A stretch of 64,000 bases of DNA from Fistulifera solaris (lineage: Eukaryota > Bacillariophyta > Bacillariophyceae > Naviculales > Stauroneidaceae), in assembly GCA_030295235.1 (NCBI GenBank), contig AP026125.1, positions 1,488,001-1,552,000 of the forward strand, read 5' to 3'. How positions within the stretch are numbered: position 1 is the first letter of the stretch; the number at the start of each line of letters is the position of its first letter. A program made the translations under genes and the position numbers. The notes under the pieces were generated by a model. The model was not told where the DNA came from. It saw only the letters and a list, made by a program, of their open reading frames with translations, and did not search any database. Of the stretch, positions 11,476 to 23,571 are shown piece after piece.

Positions 11476-11869
11476 CTTTTCAAAGAAGTCGATCATAATT
11501 ATTTTCAAAACAAAAACTCCGTTATTTGAGTTTGAAGGAGGGTGGTTACGAGTGATGAGTGATGGCAGCTACGGCAGATGGCACCTTTGCAAAACGCTTG
11601 AGATAAGAAAAAAGAAAGCGGGCTCGAGAAAAGGACTACACCTACTTTGTATAGTGCACGGAAATGAATGAATGATGCAGAACATTATTTAGTGAGACTT
11701 AAACGGATTTCAGTCCCGTGTTAGGGAGCGCGTGTCGTTGCGATAAAGAGTTGTGGAAATGGTCTTTATTTCATAATTACCGGTAGAGAGAAACAGAACG
11801 TAACTCCTATACTGCATTCGCTAAAAAGCACTTCGTTTTAGTGTGAACAATCTAAGTATCTGCGTGCTC
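11476..11869. other. Intergenic region upstream of THOC5
   Basis: About 390 bp with no recognised gene or clear motif beyond the repeat to its left. It presumably carries the THOC5 promoter. Confidence 0.35.
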
Positions 11870-13626
11870 ATGAGTCCGCCGAAGAAGCGTACCAAACTTG
11901 CCGCCGCTGCAGCCGATGCTGCTGCTGCAGCGGAGAGCTCGTTTTCGGGTGATGTCAATTTGGACAGTATTAAAGGCCTGTTCTCTGTGATAATTTCCAA
12001 GCTGAAAACCATGAACTCTGGAAGTGCGAAAGAGGACGGTACGAATCTCATGCTGTCTTTCATGAAACTAAAGGTATGGCAGAATGAACTTTTAGAGAAG
12101 CTCGACGTATCTCAAACGGAGCTGACACAGGCTGTCACAAGGAAGGAACGACAAGAGCGAGCTCTAGCAGCCTTAGTGTATGAGAAAGATCAGCTCGATC
12201 GAGAGCTTGTTCAGTGTCGAGAATTCGAATTGAAATATCTAAAACAATTAGCCGGAGAGGAGGTAGGACCCGATGGTGTCGGTGACCCAGAAACACTTGA
12301 TCAAGAAGCCCTCTTTGTAAAATACTTGAACGCAAATGTTCACGATCCGAAAGACAAGCAGAATATTATCGCAACTCTGCATCAGGAAATCACAGCTCGT
12401 GGAACTTTGGAAAGAGATCTCAAAATTAATGAGAGTCAACTAGAACGCATCAAAAAGATTTGGCCATCAATACTTCGTTCCTCAAGAGTCTCCCGGGTAA
12501 TCTGTCCGTCATCGAAAAAGCCACAATGCCATTGCAAAAATTCATGGCCCACAAAACACCGCAAGGAACACTGCCCGTTGCAAGAATGATTGGCACGGAT
12601 CGTAGACATCGTTTGGACTTGGCTCGATCGTTAAGTGGACCTCTCTATACCTTGTTCGCACAACTGCAACATTATCTGGATCGCCCCGCTAAATTAGAAT
12701 CTGCTGGCAATTCGGCTCCATCGTGCACGGAAGCTATGTCGCTGAGTATTTCGCCGGAGGATTCCACGCACAGTGAAGTTATTTTGCACATTCCGATTCC
12801 CAACATATTGAATACATCGACTGCACCAGGACAAACGAAGAAAGTGTCGATTCACTTTCGCTACTACGAGAAGCATGATATTATCACTGCGTTTGCTAGC
12901 GGTGCGAAAACAGCATTGAATCAGGAGATTCTTCTGGATGAACTTTTTCCCAATGATTATCCTGATTCGATTGCCGATACAGACGGAAAACCTTACTACT
13001 GGTGTAACTACCTTGGAGGTTTGCATGTTACTCACAAAGAGCAAGAAAATAAGAGTCTCGGGGTTGTTTTGAGAGCCCTTGAACGACGCATACGGGCCAA
13101 CGAGACGCTAAAGCATATATTACATCAGCTTGAGAGGTGCTATCTGCCACAGACTTCTGGAAAAGAGACGCCTTGTCGACTTGTGAAATTTGAAGCGATA
13201 GAGGAAGGGGAAAACAGCAAAAAAATGTCGGAAAAGACCTACACTGTGGCGTTCGTTCCAAGTAAGAGTGACTCTCAATTTATTGTCTCAGTGTGTATTC
13301 ATATGGCGCGCTATCCTTCAGTCCCTCCACGTTGGTTCCTGAGTGGCAGCCATTCGTCTACAGCCAACGACTGCAATGTATCTGATTCACCTCTTTACGA
13401 TACGCATCTGGCTTCGTTGGAACGTCATGTCAACGCAGATGGATTAGATGAGCTTTTGCAAAATAACTTGTCACCAATTGGAAACGACGAGGCAAACTAC
13501 GAATGGATTCTTCTGTACCAGCTACGATGTATCTGCGAACGCATTGCAACGATCTATAACGTTTCCCAAGCGGGTAATCGGCAGTTCAAAGGCCGCGATC
13601 ATGCTCCAATCGACACTCAAAAATAA
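11870..13626 (+). CDS. THOC5: THO complex subunit 5
   Basis: The start ATG at 11870 gives MSPPKKRTKLAAAAADAAAA, a basic N-terminus. A long helical segment follows (QNELLEKLDVSQTELTQAVT, YEKDQLDRELVQCREFELKY), then FLKSLPGNLSVIEKATMPLQ, which matches the THOC5/Fmip family hallmark after the coiled coil. The C-terminal region (VILHIPIPNILN, VSIHFRYYEKHDIITAF, YYWCNYLGGLHV) is also family-like. Known role: subunit of the THO/TREX complex coupling transcription to mRNA export in the nucleus. The frame shifts at the A run 12452-12456; adding one A joins the halves as IKKDLAINTSFLKSLPG and gives about 585 aa. No intron is needed. Convergent with TFIIE-beta, 147 nt away. Confidence 0.8.
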
Positions 13627-13773
13627 TTCTGTTCTTAAAATATTTCAATTATTTGTTCGTAGCGTTTCTTTGTAAAAAAGTTCGGAAGGGGATGTGTGTC
13701 GTAATATACAGCTATCCCGTTTGGGTACGAGGGTCGAGCTCGCCCCACTCAGTCAGGGTAACATTGCAATAAT

Positions 13774-15464
13774 CTACATTCCGCCATCTCCAACGGCCTG
13801 GCCCTGTTTTTGTTTTTCGATAGCACGCGCCAGCTCGGAACCCTCAATCGTACCGTCCAAGTGGGTATTCGTAATTCGCTGATTCTTCTTTTCGTAGTAT
13901 CGTCGTTTCTTTGGCTTGCCATCATTGTCTTGATTAGTGCCCGTCCTACTCAACCGTGGCCGCCGCATTGTTTCTCCGGGATCCAGAAGCTTATGTTCCC
14001 GTAGCTTTTGCTCCAGTTCGTGATCAGACTTCGGAACCTCTTTGCGAGTGGCCAGATACATATCCCTGACATCCAGTGTACAACCATGACGACGCGCATG
14101 GTTATAAAGAGACAGCGCTGGAGTTGTTGCAACTTTGGCAATATCTTCCTTCGGGATCCGTTGCTGGTGCTGTTGATTGGCATGCGAATGTCCCGCTGCA
14201 GCACTCATATTGGGCCGTTTCTGAACGCTGGTAGTCGTAGAGGTCGCGATGGATTTTGCCAATGTAACCGGATTCGATGCGTGCGCGCGCGAGCCAAAAA
14301 GCTGTCCTGCCGCACCCCCGAACGCCCGTGCACCATTTTAATGAGAGTTTCTCGCGCCTTTCGAGCTTCTTGAATATTTTCGATCGTCTGAGGATGCAAA
14401 GCTGCATCCACAGGAACCTTAACGTCTGTAAATGGCCGTATATATCCATCTAACTCATTCTTTTGTCAAGCTCTTTCAACGACACGACTGACAAAGGAGC
14501 CTGTGCTCGTACCGGTTGTTCAGATAAAGGGCCTTCTTTGACCGCTGACGACACTCGAAACCACTGCCCACCAATCTGAATTGCCTCTCCTCTTCTGATT
14601 TGAGTACGGGGATCCATATCGATGTCTGCTATGTATATTTGCGGAATTATTTCATCAGCACCTCCATTTGGTGGCTGATCCTCGCTCTCGACCTTAACTG
14701 TAGCAGGATCCGAGGTATGTTCGGTGGGAGTCGATTGTTGCTTGTCTGGCATTCCATTCTCAGGAGACGTTTTGGGAGTAGGACTGACTTTGGGTTCGGG
14801 AAGCGTCAAATGAATCAGTCCATCCAATTCCACAATAAACGGCTCACCTCGCTTGATATTTAAAACAACAGCATTAGGTATCGAGCCAGTAAAACCCTCC
14901 ATATCAATAAACACGTACCGCAAACAAAGTCTTGTCACGATCCTCTCCTTTCACAGCAATAATGTCTCCCGCAGTTATGAGCGCGTTCAAATCTTCATTG
15001 ACGGTGGCGTAGGAATCTAGCAGATCACGAAAAGAAATTCCGGAAGTCATGCGATTGATTTGTGCCAGTAGTGTCGCGCGATTGCGGACGCTGGTATACT
15101 TTGCCTGATACGCGTACGTTGCCACGCGGAGTGTCGGATTTTCGGGGTCCGGAACCATCTCGACGCGGACCTTGGGGTTGCGATGTAACATTTCAACCAC
15201 TTTCTGGTTAGAATCCAAATCTAAATCAATGCCCGTTGATTTGTATATGACGTTCGTTCCTAAGCATCCCGATCCGCGGTGATCTCGAAGAAATGCCAAG
15301 ATATCGAATTGTTTCTCTAAATCGGGTTTCTTTTCTACATCAATCGATGATCGAGGTTGTGATACATCCATTCCTCCATTTTCGCTGGTCTCTTCTACTT
15401 TGAAGCTATCGCTTTCCAGCACGTGTTCCGTTCGCAAGAAATCGAAGCCATATTGATTTGACAT
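13774..15464 (-). CDS. Transcription initiation factor IIE beta subunit-like
   Basis: The start at 15464 (MSNQYGFDF) leads into a winged-helix-like region (LEKQFDILAFLRDHRGSGCL, residues about 52-130). A 67-nt intron (14852-14918) joins ...KTLFA to RGEPFIVELDGL. A Pro/Thr-rich linker follows, and the C-terminus holds LYNHARRHGCTLDVRDMYLA and KEVPKSDHELEQKL, diagnostic of TFIIE-beta. Known role: recruits and regulates TFIIH at RNA polymerase II promoters. Two breaks are seen on the plus strand: T4 runs at 14461-14464 and 14336-14339 each lack one T. Restoring them gives ELDKKNELDGYIRPFTDV and LIKNGARAFGGAAG. Intact length would be about 540 aa, longer than animal TFIIE-beta because of the linker. 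Confidence 0.8.
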
Positions 15465-15879
15465 ATTAAGTTTGAATTTATGAATGAGGATGACAAACAA
15501 AGCGATTGGTATCAATGAAATGCAATCCTAAAGCTGCTCATCGAGCTTATTATTTGTGCTATACTGTACTGTAGTGGCGATGTTCATGACTTTTTGAATC
15601 AGAACTCGTAAGTCAGAAATTCCGTCTGATTCAAAGTAAATCAAATCGTATGTACTATAAACGAAAGTGTAGCATTAATCAAAGACCACGACTGCATTAT
15701 TTCAGTCATGCCGCTATAGTCTATCCTTTCGTCGTAGCGGTTCTTATCGGACCGGTGTTCGTTTTCGTGTGTTTTGACGAGACGACAAAAGAACATCATT
15801 CAACTGCGACGGAAAGATACAACAGAGGGTTGGTTCTTATACAAATTGAACAAAAGCACTAATATCAATATCGAAGAAC
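15465..15879. promoter_or_regulatory. Divergent upstream region
   Basis: A 415-bp gap between the TFIIE-beta start (minus) and the MIT/coiled-coil gene start (plus). No coding features are recognised; a shared promoter region is inferred. Confidence 0.35.
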
Positions 15880-17561
15880 ATGGATTTACCATTTGCTGTG
15901 GAGTCAAGCGAAGAACTGCCCAATAACCACAGCGATGATGGTTCGCTCGTCACGGCATCGTCTCAAGATGACAGCACCATTCTGCAACCCTACGGCAACA
16001 GTGCTCATGAATCCTTCGCTTCTGCCTTTCTCCCCACTCGACTAATTAATGCTGTGTCGTCACAATGGAATGCGACCGTACAGCCTTCTGCAAAGCAACC
16101 GTCTACTGCGGCAGCCGCAGCGGAAATAAACGATTATGGTTATGTCAATGTTTGGGAGACAGACGAAGTGGATATTGTCGTGCCGCATGACAACGATAAC
16201 ACGCTTGATAGTACGAAGAAATCATCCACAGAGCCGATCACTATAGATTTGTTGACCTTGCTTCTCAATCCTACGACTTCAACGGATTTAAGCCGGCTCA
16301 TCACGCAAGCGAACGATGCGGTCGCACAAGGTGCGACCGCAAAGAAACGAGGTGACCTGGTGGCTGCGGTGCAGCATCAATCGCAAGCGGCAGAATACTA
16401 CTATAAGGCGGCTATGAATTGTAAGCAACAAGGATATGGTACGTTCGTTTGGCCGTGCGGTGGTGAAAAGCACATTTTTTAAAAGACTCATTTTTGTTTC
16501 ATTTTGCAACAGTCTCATTTATGAAGTCGTTGCTACTTCTCAGTCAAATTCAGGCCAAGGCAGCGGCTGCGTTGCAACAGGTACTTAAACTACCGGCCAG
16601 TGGATTGAGAGATTTGGTGCGGGGGGCATTGAAAGAAGAGTCGTCACCTGATTTGACGGAGTCCACATTTCTGGGTGTTGCTAAATCAACAAAACCACCA
16701 AGGCTATCGGCTACCAATATGACAAGCAATCCAGTCGTAAAAAAGCAAACGAAGCGTCCCGAAGAAGCCTCGGTCACATCAGACAGAGAAATGAATCCAG
16801 TGGATGAAATGCTGGCTTTAGAGCGGGAGCTTCGTGACATTGATATGACATTGGAAATGGGCCATTCTATTGCTTCTTTAGACGCTAGAAAGAGTATTCC
16901 CATTAAGATGGACGGAAGCTTTATGGTCGTGCGTTCCGCTCTACCTTCGCCTCGAGCTCGAGCTAATCGAGTACAACCGACACGCGCAAAGACGCCCCAT
17001 TACCAAGAGATTCACTCAACCCTGGACTCGTCGCAAATTTTAAGTTCGTCGGTGGCGTCCCTTGCAGCCAGCGCAGTCTTACTGTCACCTGCTCACTCCA
17101 GCAACCAATATTCACAGCAGAGTTCGCACCCTGAGAACACGAAGCAAATTATGCGTCTCATGGACAGTTTAAAGACTTTGGGGGACGAGAACGCTGCTCT
17201 CTTACGCAGGGTGGAAGATGCCGAGCGCGCGCGGATTGAAGCCAAGACGGCTCAGAAAGCTATGGAGAATTTCAAAGAAGAGTACAACGCTAAGTTCCAG
17301 TCTCTCAAACTCGCCCTCAAACGATTTCAAACAGATTATCCTTCTTGTGAAAATCCTGTCAACACGAGTGAGTTCACTAATGAGAACCACCAAAATGATC
17401 AACTCATTCGCAAATTGAAGGCCGACTTACAAAAAGAGAAAGAGCAGAGCAAGAAGAAAGATGCTGCGTTAAAGAAGTACGAGGCGTTCTACAAGGAAGT
17501 TAAAGCCAGAAGTGCCATGAAGCAAGCGCAGAGGAAACAGCAGCATCAAACGCAGAGTTGA
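15880..17561 (+). CDS. MIT-like and coiled-coil protein (NRBF2-like architecture)
   Basis: Exon 1 (15880-16438) and exon 2 (16513-17561) are joined over a 74-nt intron (GTACGT...CAACAG); an alternative donor GTAAGC at 16421 also keeps frame. The first ~135 aa are acidic and low complexity. Residues about 140-215 form a MIT-like helical hairpin (AKKRGDLVAAVQHQSQAAEY, then SFMKSLLLLSQIQAKAAAAL). After a disordered Ser-rich region, residues about 400-520 form a coiled coil (MRLMDSLKTLGDENAALLRR, LRKLKADLQKEKEQ type). Order and spacing resemble NRBF2/Atg38, which binds the autophagy PI3-kinase complex, but similarity is structural and the assignment is inference. Another MIT-domain ESCRT partner is possible. 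No frame breaks seen. Confidence 0.55.
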
Positions 17562-18305
17562 GCAGGCAAATGCAAAGAATATTCCTAACGACTCTGAATG
17601 AAAGTACAGTTAAATTACAGATTGGTACCAAATTTTCACGTGGATAAAGGTTAGCTGCAACCTTTGCTCATACAGTTTTCTGGATCGACGGAGCGCACGT
17701 CCTAAAACAGGACGAAAGATTGACATTTTTGAAGCTGAAATCTTTCTTTCTTCAACCGTCAAGTTAAATGATGCCGTACTAGTATGGTCAACGAAGCACG
17801 TATTTCAGCTCTCGAAGTTACTGCTCCAGCAAACATTTTGTAACACGCAGAACTCCGCACCAAAAATCTAAAGCAGATTAATAAGAGCTAATTCGTCGAT
17901 GTATTCGCAGCGGCTACTCAACGGCCGGTCAATACTACAGTTCGTAACCTTTTTAATAAAAACAAACTACAGGTAATATAGTTAATTTTAGCCAAGGACA
18001 GCATCGATAAGAGTACCAGCAACGATGCACCCGTAGTACAAGTAGGTGCTCTTCACTACAGGGGTAGCTTGTCTAGGTTCGGTCAAGGATAATAGTCTAT
18101 AGTGATGCGGCCATTTTATTTCACAGGCAAATGAAGGCAACACGTTTCGGGACTGCAGTTAATTTCAGTCACAGAAAAAGTCGGCTACACTCTATTCTAT
18201 ACAATGGTGCATCTGTTAGTATGTTGAGTGCCGAGACGACACCTAACAATTCCTCCATCCATTCGTCCGCATAAAAAGCCGCACAATCGCACAAAGATCG
18301 CGACC
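17562..18305. other. Intergenic, no gene recognised
   Basis: About 740 bp between two plus-strand genes. I see no protein-like frame or clear repeat here, only short AT-rich tracts and a small imperfect inverted repeat near 17697-17712 (CGTCCTAAAACAGGACG). Confidence 0.45.
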
Positions 18306-19025
18306 ATGACGAGGTCGCTGCTGTTATTTGCTTTAAGCCGTCTATCTTCGCTCAAAGAAAGCTCTCCAACTCCATTGTTACGCCCAACACTTGTTGCTCG
18401 AATGGCGGCTTTTACCGGAGAAAAGGCCTTGGTGGTCGATCCCTTTTGTTTTCGACAATTTTCGGAGAACGAAGCGAGTGCGTCATATGGTGGGACAGTA
18501 TTTCAGTTATCGATTGCGGAGTTTGAAGATATTGTGAACGCTAGATATCATGAATCGAATCTGAAAGGTGGATATGCACCATTTTGCAAACATCTTTTCG
18601 TCGAAAATGATTTTACCGACGCCGTGGTCAACGTCTTGCCTATCATCCCCGAAAACGAAAGCAAATTACGTTCCAAATACGAAGCCAGGAACGACAAAGA
18701 ACTTCCGGTTTTAACTCGATGGTTTCCTGCAGAGTTGGTGGGAAAAGATTTGCCCAAAGCCAAGTATCTGGATTTGATTCTGTACAGCCGCGAACAAATC
18801 AACAAGGAAAATGCTGCTCAAGGACGGGCCGAAAATCCCGTCACCGCGCCGTGGGGTATTGTAAGTATTAAAGCTCAAGATGCCGATCATGAACTTCCAA
18901 TGACCCCTATTACAGCGATGAGAAATGCTTTGGGGAAAGAAGAAGGCGGTTCGGGCATTCCGATCGATCGTCAACAATACATGGAAGCAGTAAATTATTG
19001 GAAGAATCATGCTACCGTTTCTTAA
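18306..19025 (+). CDS. DUF3228 family protein
   Basis: The ATG at 18306 gives MTRSLLLFALSRLSSLKESS, a basic, hydrophobic leader that could be a mitochondrial or organelle presequence; an upstream in-frame ATG at 18228 is possible. The body has FCKHLFVENDFTDAVVNVLP, SKYEARNDKELPVLTRWFPA and YLDLILYSREQINKENAAQG, which match the conserved blocks of the DUF3228 family. The function of that family is unknown. C-terminal PWGIVSIKAQDADHELPMTP is also conserved in type. About 239 aa, no intron, no frame break. Convergent with the acyl-CoA dehydrogenase gene, 89 nt apart. Confidence 0.75.
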   Translation: MTRSLLLFALSRLSSLKESSPTPLLRPTLVARMAAFTGEKALVVDPFCFRQFSENEASASYGGTVFQLSIAEFEDIVNARYHESNLKGGYAPFCKHLFVENDFTDAVVNVLPIIPENESKLRSKYEARNDKELPVLTRWFPAELVGKDLPKAKYLDLILYSREQINKENAAQGRAENPVTAPWGIVSIKAQDADHELPMTPITAMRNALGKEEGGSGIPIDRQQYMEAVNYWKNHATVS

Positions 19026-19114
19026 AATACAACAATACGCTTCACATAGAAAAAGACGAAACCAAACTCTATATTGCTTATTTTGCAATTACGATAGTTA
19101 TACTGTCATTGTCA

Positions 19115-20614
19115 TTAGGCCGCGGACTTGTATTCTTTGATCACATCCCCCGCAATGACCAAATGTTGAATCTCACTGGTGCCTTCGTAAATTTCCGTGA
19201 TTCTTGCGTCCCGATAGTGTCGCTCGGCAGGCATGTCACTCACGTAGCCCATACCACCCAAGATTTGAATGGCCTGGTGGGCACACATAGTGGCGGCTTC
19301 CGAAGCTGCTAGCTTGGCCATGGCTGCTTCCCGCGTGTACTTTTGTTTGCTATCCTTCAACTGCGCAGCACGCCATGTCAACAAGCGCGCCGAGTCACGG
19401 GCTACTACCATGGCACTGATTTTGTTTTGAATAGACTGCAAGTTCGAAATTGGTTTGCCGAACGCGTGTCGTTCCAGCGCGTACTTGACCGCACAATCGA
19501 TCGACGCTGAAGCAATGCCCAACGCCTGTCCAGCAACACCGATACGACCACCATCAAGAGTTTGCATGGCAATTTTGAACCCTTCACCCTGCTTGCCAAT
19601 GAGGCAATCTTTGGGAATGCGTACTTGGTCCATGATCAAATTTGCTGTCGACGAGGCCCGAATGCCCAGCTTATCTTCCTTCGCACCCAACGAAAAGCCC
19701 GGACTATCCATGGGAACCACAAACGCCGAAATTCCCTTGTGTCTAGTTAAAACCAAAACGAAACACAAGGAACAGATGAGACAAACCGAGCAAAGCAAAC
19801 ATTGAGTATAGACAGCAATCGTCGTCGGACGACCACTTCGCCACACTTGCTGATGAACTCGTAATCAACTTACTTAAGACTCTTATCAGTTGTCGCAAAT
19901 ACCACTGCAGCACTTGATTCATGAGCATTTGTAATCCATGCCTTTGTTCCATTCAGAACCCATTCATCTCCTTCGAGCTTGGCCGTCGTGGATGCGGCAC
20001 CGGCATCACTACCATTGCCTGGCTCACTCAAACCGAAGCATCCCACTTTAAGGTCCCCATTGCCCGTCGTGCACTTGGCATAAGGAGCAATCCATTGTTC
20101 GTGTTGTTCCGGAGTACCGAATGCTTGAATCGGATACAAGTAGAGCGAGTTGTGGGCGCTCATAATGACTCCGACGCTGGCACATCCACGTGAAATCTCT
20201 TCCATGGCAATGGCGTAGGAGAGTGCATCTAACTCCGATCCGTTATACTCTCCAGGAATGTTGATACCCATCAAACCGAGTTCGGCCTGTGAATGTTGCA
20301 TACATATATGTAAGTCAATCGTGACGCTACAAACACGTCGATCTGCAATGGATAGACATCGCCCCGTCGTAAGTACATTGCAAGACAGACCACAGCATAC
20401 TCACCAGTTGTGCGACGGCTTCTTTAGGAAATGAGTGTTTCTTATCCCACTCATGAGCATTAGGAGCTAACTCTTCATCGGCGAACTTCCGACACATCTC
20501 GTAGATCATTCGATGCTCCTCGGGTAGCATCGAATGCGTCGTATACGACGCTCGCAGAGACGTTGCGGCTCGGCGAGCCAATTTGGAAGAAAGGGAGCGA
20601 ACTAGGAAAGCCAT
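19115..20614 (-). CDS. Short-chain-type acyl-CoA dehydrogenase
   Basis: Three exons, 20614-20405, 20286-19874 and 19742-19115, join in frame (introns 20287-20404 and 19743-19873) and give about 416 aa. The leader [20 protein letters not shown] is a typical mitochondrial presequence. Family landmarks are [62 protein letters not shown] and the active-site segment [12 protein letters not shown], where the Glu of YEGTSEI is the catalytic base position used by short-chain and related enzymes. Known reaction: FAD-dependent alpha,beta-dehydrogenation of acyl-CoA in beta-oxidation, passing electrons to ETF. Chain-length preference cannot be read with certainty. No frame breaks. Confidence 0.9.
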
Positions 20615-20864
20615 GACAGAATGAGTAAACGAGGTGAGTGTATAGCACTGTTCAAAGCTGGTTACAACCACTTTGATGTCGATGCGAATGCAAATTTTAG
20701 TTGTTTGGCGTCAAGAATGGGCGAAGAATAAGGAGAAGAAAAGATCGCCCGACCCGATGTCTTGATGGCGCGGAATTTTTGTGTCAGCATTTATGTAGGC
20801 AACATGTCACACCACCGTTAAAGAACATTGACGCGATAGGTTGTGTCACGTGACTGCACCTGCC

Positions 20865-21140
20865 ACAATAAATGTCATAGTACCGGCTTTCACTGTTTGA
20901 GTCACGAACTTTTAGGTGGGTGCAGTCTGTCCATGCGTCCTCTGTGACATTTCAAAATCACACTGCGACACGGAAAGGTGTTGAGTGCCGTTCGGCAACA
21001 AGCGCTACTATTTCTTCTTAGATACACATTTCATCTACTTTTAAAGCGTATTGTACAAAACCGTGTTTTTTCAGGCCAAAATCAAGGCCAAAATGACAAG
21101 GGCATAGCACAGGATTTTTTGGCCCATCATTGCTTTTGTG
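20865..21140 (+). repeat. Dispersed repeat, partial copy R2
   Basis: Plus-strand sequence from about 20900 (GTCACGAACTTTTAGGTGGG) through TGCAGTCTGTCC and ACACTGCGACAC to TTTTTTGGCCCATCATTGC follows the order of landmarks in copies R1 (1985-2665, minus) and R3 (62595-63290, plus). It covers only the first part of the element and is the most diverged copy. It lies in the region shared by the acyl-CoA dehydrogenase and the gene at 21310. Confidence 0.6.
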
Positions 21141-21309
21141 CAAAAGGTGCAACTATGAAAGCCTTATGAATTCGAAGTAGTGCTTTTTGGAAGGACTTTT
21201 TAGCGCTTAAACTCAATAACAAAAAAGTCAGCCTTACATTGTTGTGGTGGCTTTTGCAGGTAGCCAGCCGAGGAAGAGGCCGGGCCAGTTGCAGTCCATC
21301 CGTTCGACG

Positions 21310-22020
21310 ATGCGTGAACTGAAGGCGTCATTTTGCACCGTAGTAATATTTGCAATGCTGTTACGAAAGGGCCTGTTTGTACACGCATTGCACAGACAAT
21401 CATTATCAGAGGTAGTACGATCTGCGAATACATGCCTTGAGCGTGTCATTTGGGAGGAAATTGTGGAGGACGACGATACTGAAGGAGAAGAACCAAATTA
21501 TAGCAAGAATGATCAGTCGAAAAGACAACTCATTTATGGCCAAGATACAACACAGACAACAACAAAAATGCACGACGAAGTGCACGAATCAACGGAGCCA
21601 CATCCTCTCAGAACTGACCGATTTCACTTACAAATCGGGTGGAGGCGGAAGCCTTGGTCAACAACGCCCGATATTAAAGAAATGAGTTTTGAATTCAATA
21701 AACAAGGCCATGTGAGATACCTGGATCCCAATAAGAATCATACGATGTCTCTTATTGGTGAATGGGATGTTACTTGCGACACATTGTGCTTTCGAATACC
21801 CTTGACTGGGGCCTCTAAAGAACGACTGGTTTTTACGGCTGATGTGAGTCTTAATCCGTTTGGGCTGCAGCCGAAACTTCTACGAGGTGTGATTCTAGAA
21901 GACAAACTACGAACTTTTGGCTATTTTCGTTTCCGAAATGTTCTGGGAACTTTTTCAGGGCAAGGAATCGGGGATGACATGGGTGATTTATCGTATCGAG
22001 GAAGAAAGAAAGCATGGTAG
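21310..22020 (+). CDS. Secreted or organellar protein of unknown function
   Basis: I do not recognise this family. The ATG at 21310 gives MRELKASFCTVVIFAMLLRK and GLFVHALHRQSL, a signal peptide with a probable cleavage near VHA|L. Residues about 45-100 are acidic and Gln/Thr-rich (IVEDDDTEGEEPNYSKND). The rest (FHLQIGWRRKPWSTTPDIKE, LIGEWDVTCDTLCFRIPL, KLLRGVILEDKLRTFGYFRF, GTFSGQGIGDD) looks beta-rich and compact, perhaps a lipocalin-like barrel. About 236 aa with no intron. The stop is 81 nt from the convergent neighbour. Plastid targeting is possible but +1 is Leu. Confidence 0.6.
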   Translation: MRELKASFCTVVIFAMLLRKGLFVHALHRQSLSEVVRSANTCLERVIWEEIVEDDDTEGEEPNYSKNDQSKRQLIYGQDTTQTTTKMHDEVHESTEPHPLRTDRFHLQIGWRRKPWSTTPDIKEMSFEFNKQGHVRYLDPNKNHTMSLIGEWDVTCDTLCFRIPLTGASKERLVFTADVSLNPFGLQPKLLRGVILEDKLRTFGYFRFRNVLGTFSGQGIGDDMGDLSYRGRKKAW

Positions 22021-22101
22021 AACGTTCCAAGTTGAAATAAGCCATTTTTTATTAAGGTTTCCAAAGTTCAATTACTTGCTTTCTTTTACGAGTATCATAT
22101 C

Positions 22102-23207
22102 CTATGTTACCCAAGCGTCGCTGGCTTGTTCCCGATCTTCTTCCCACCATGTAGTGGTCTTGTAGCCAGTACGTAGCCATTCGAGAGCCGATCCTTCGTC
22201 CTGAACTACACCTTGCTTTTTCAACTCATCGGTGAGCTGCTCTTTAAAGGTGCCGAGTGATGGCCGGATCTTATTTCCCAAGATTCGTCGGTACCTCCCT
22301 GTTCCTGTATCGAGCAGCGTTTGATACTCACCAGGGTATGTGCGGAACAAGCAACCTTGATAATTGACCATGAACGGTGGATTTGGCGTCGATCGACTGT
22401 ATTGGCGAGTTCGAAGGTAGTATACTGGCTTGATGCGAGATAGGAAGCGATCGTGTAAGTCTTTTCCCGGGAAAGCAGGCGCCCCCAAATCACCCCGTAA
22501 AATGTCGAGTTTCATGTTGTAACATACTACTGGCTTTTGTGGATCAAGGCCGTGCAGTTCCTCAATGTCTGGCAATTCTTGAGCTGAAGCGATCAAGCAA
22601 ATATACATATCCGCATCATCAACTCCTGTGACCGTTCCAGGGCTATTGCCGAATAGACTCAAAAGCAGCTGCTCGGGCTTAAAGATGCGAGTATCATCCG
22701 GATCACTTTTGCGAAGAGAGCTTATTGTTACCCCAGGATACGGATCAGTAGTTACAATCTTATCCTTGATAATATCAAGTTCAGCCTCATCGGGAAGCAT
22801 GATAGCAATTTTCTTGAGCTGAGTATCAGAGTCTTTTGTTGCTGTTAATAACCCTTTGGAAAACTCCAGAGCGAGATTAACATTTGCCTCGGCCACATCG
22901 TACGCGCTAACATCGTCCATCTCTAGAACACTGGCAGGAAGAGGGGGAAATTCAATCTCCAACAATTTGTGTCCATCCTTCAGAGCCAATCGAGTTGCTC
23001 GGATCGAATCCTGTTGCAGCTCAAAAAGGAGCTTGGTGGTGAAAGCTTCGAAGAATACTCTGTGAACTCGGCCACGCTCTCTTCCGACGGCGGGGGAATG
23101 TTGTAAACGCATGTTCGTTGCAAGCGACGCGCAGGCGTGGATGCATGCCACGCAAGGCTGAATTGGCAGTGCAGACTAAGCAACGCCCCAACAACCAATA
23201 TTTTCAT
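22102..23207 (-). CDS. DUF1995-like plastid protein
   Basis: The start at 23207 gives MKILVVGALLSLHCQFSLAW, a signal peptide with an aromatic +1 (LA|W), consistent with diatom plastid import. The body contains RATRLALKDGHKLLEIEFPP, KIAIMLPDEAELDII and DDADMYICLIASAQELPDIE, which resemble the DUF1995 family of plastid proteins (a group that includes LPA3, linked to photosystem II assembly in plants). Toward the C-terminus come KPVYYLRTRQYSR and PPFMVNYQGCLFRTYPGEYQ. The frame shifts near 23045-23056; one missing base there joins ...TEYSSKAFTTKLLFELQQ. Intact length is about 368 aa. The family match is from memory of motifs and is moderate. Confidence 0.6.
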
Positions 23208-23571
23208 CGTTTCCTTTGGTAATGCACGATGCGGTATATTCAAATATGATAACAAAAGGTAAAGATGAGTCGTCGACGAGTCAGAAAAATACTTCAATAC
23301 TCCGTAATAAAAAAGTTTGCGGGTTGAAAATGCCCCCAATTACGTCAGTGCGTGAACAAAACGAATCACGACTGTGAAACTCTTCCTCAGCAAGAATAAT
23401 TAGATTATTTGGCAACTATTACCGCGATCTAGCTTTCGTAAGTTATATTTTATACTTATGCTTTAGTTTGGTTTGTTTGTCCTAGCGCCAAAAACAGCTG
23501 AATCGGTTCGGGCAGAGTCTTAGGGTCAATGTCATCCACATTCGAAAGTAGCTTGCACCACAAAGCAGGCG
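23208..23571. other. Intergenic region between two minus-strand genes
   Basis: About 360 bp upstream of the DUF1995-like gene and downstream of the membrane protein gene. No coding frame or repeat is recognised. Confidence 0.35.

Noticed and set aside
14102-14449. Independent minus-strand gene within TFIIE-beta
   Set aside because: It is a shifted reading of TFIIE-beta between two single-base losses; the repaired frame gives the family sequence.
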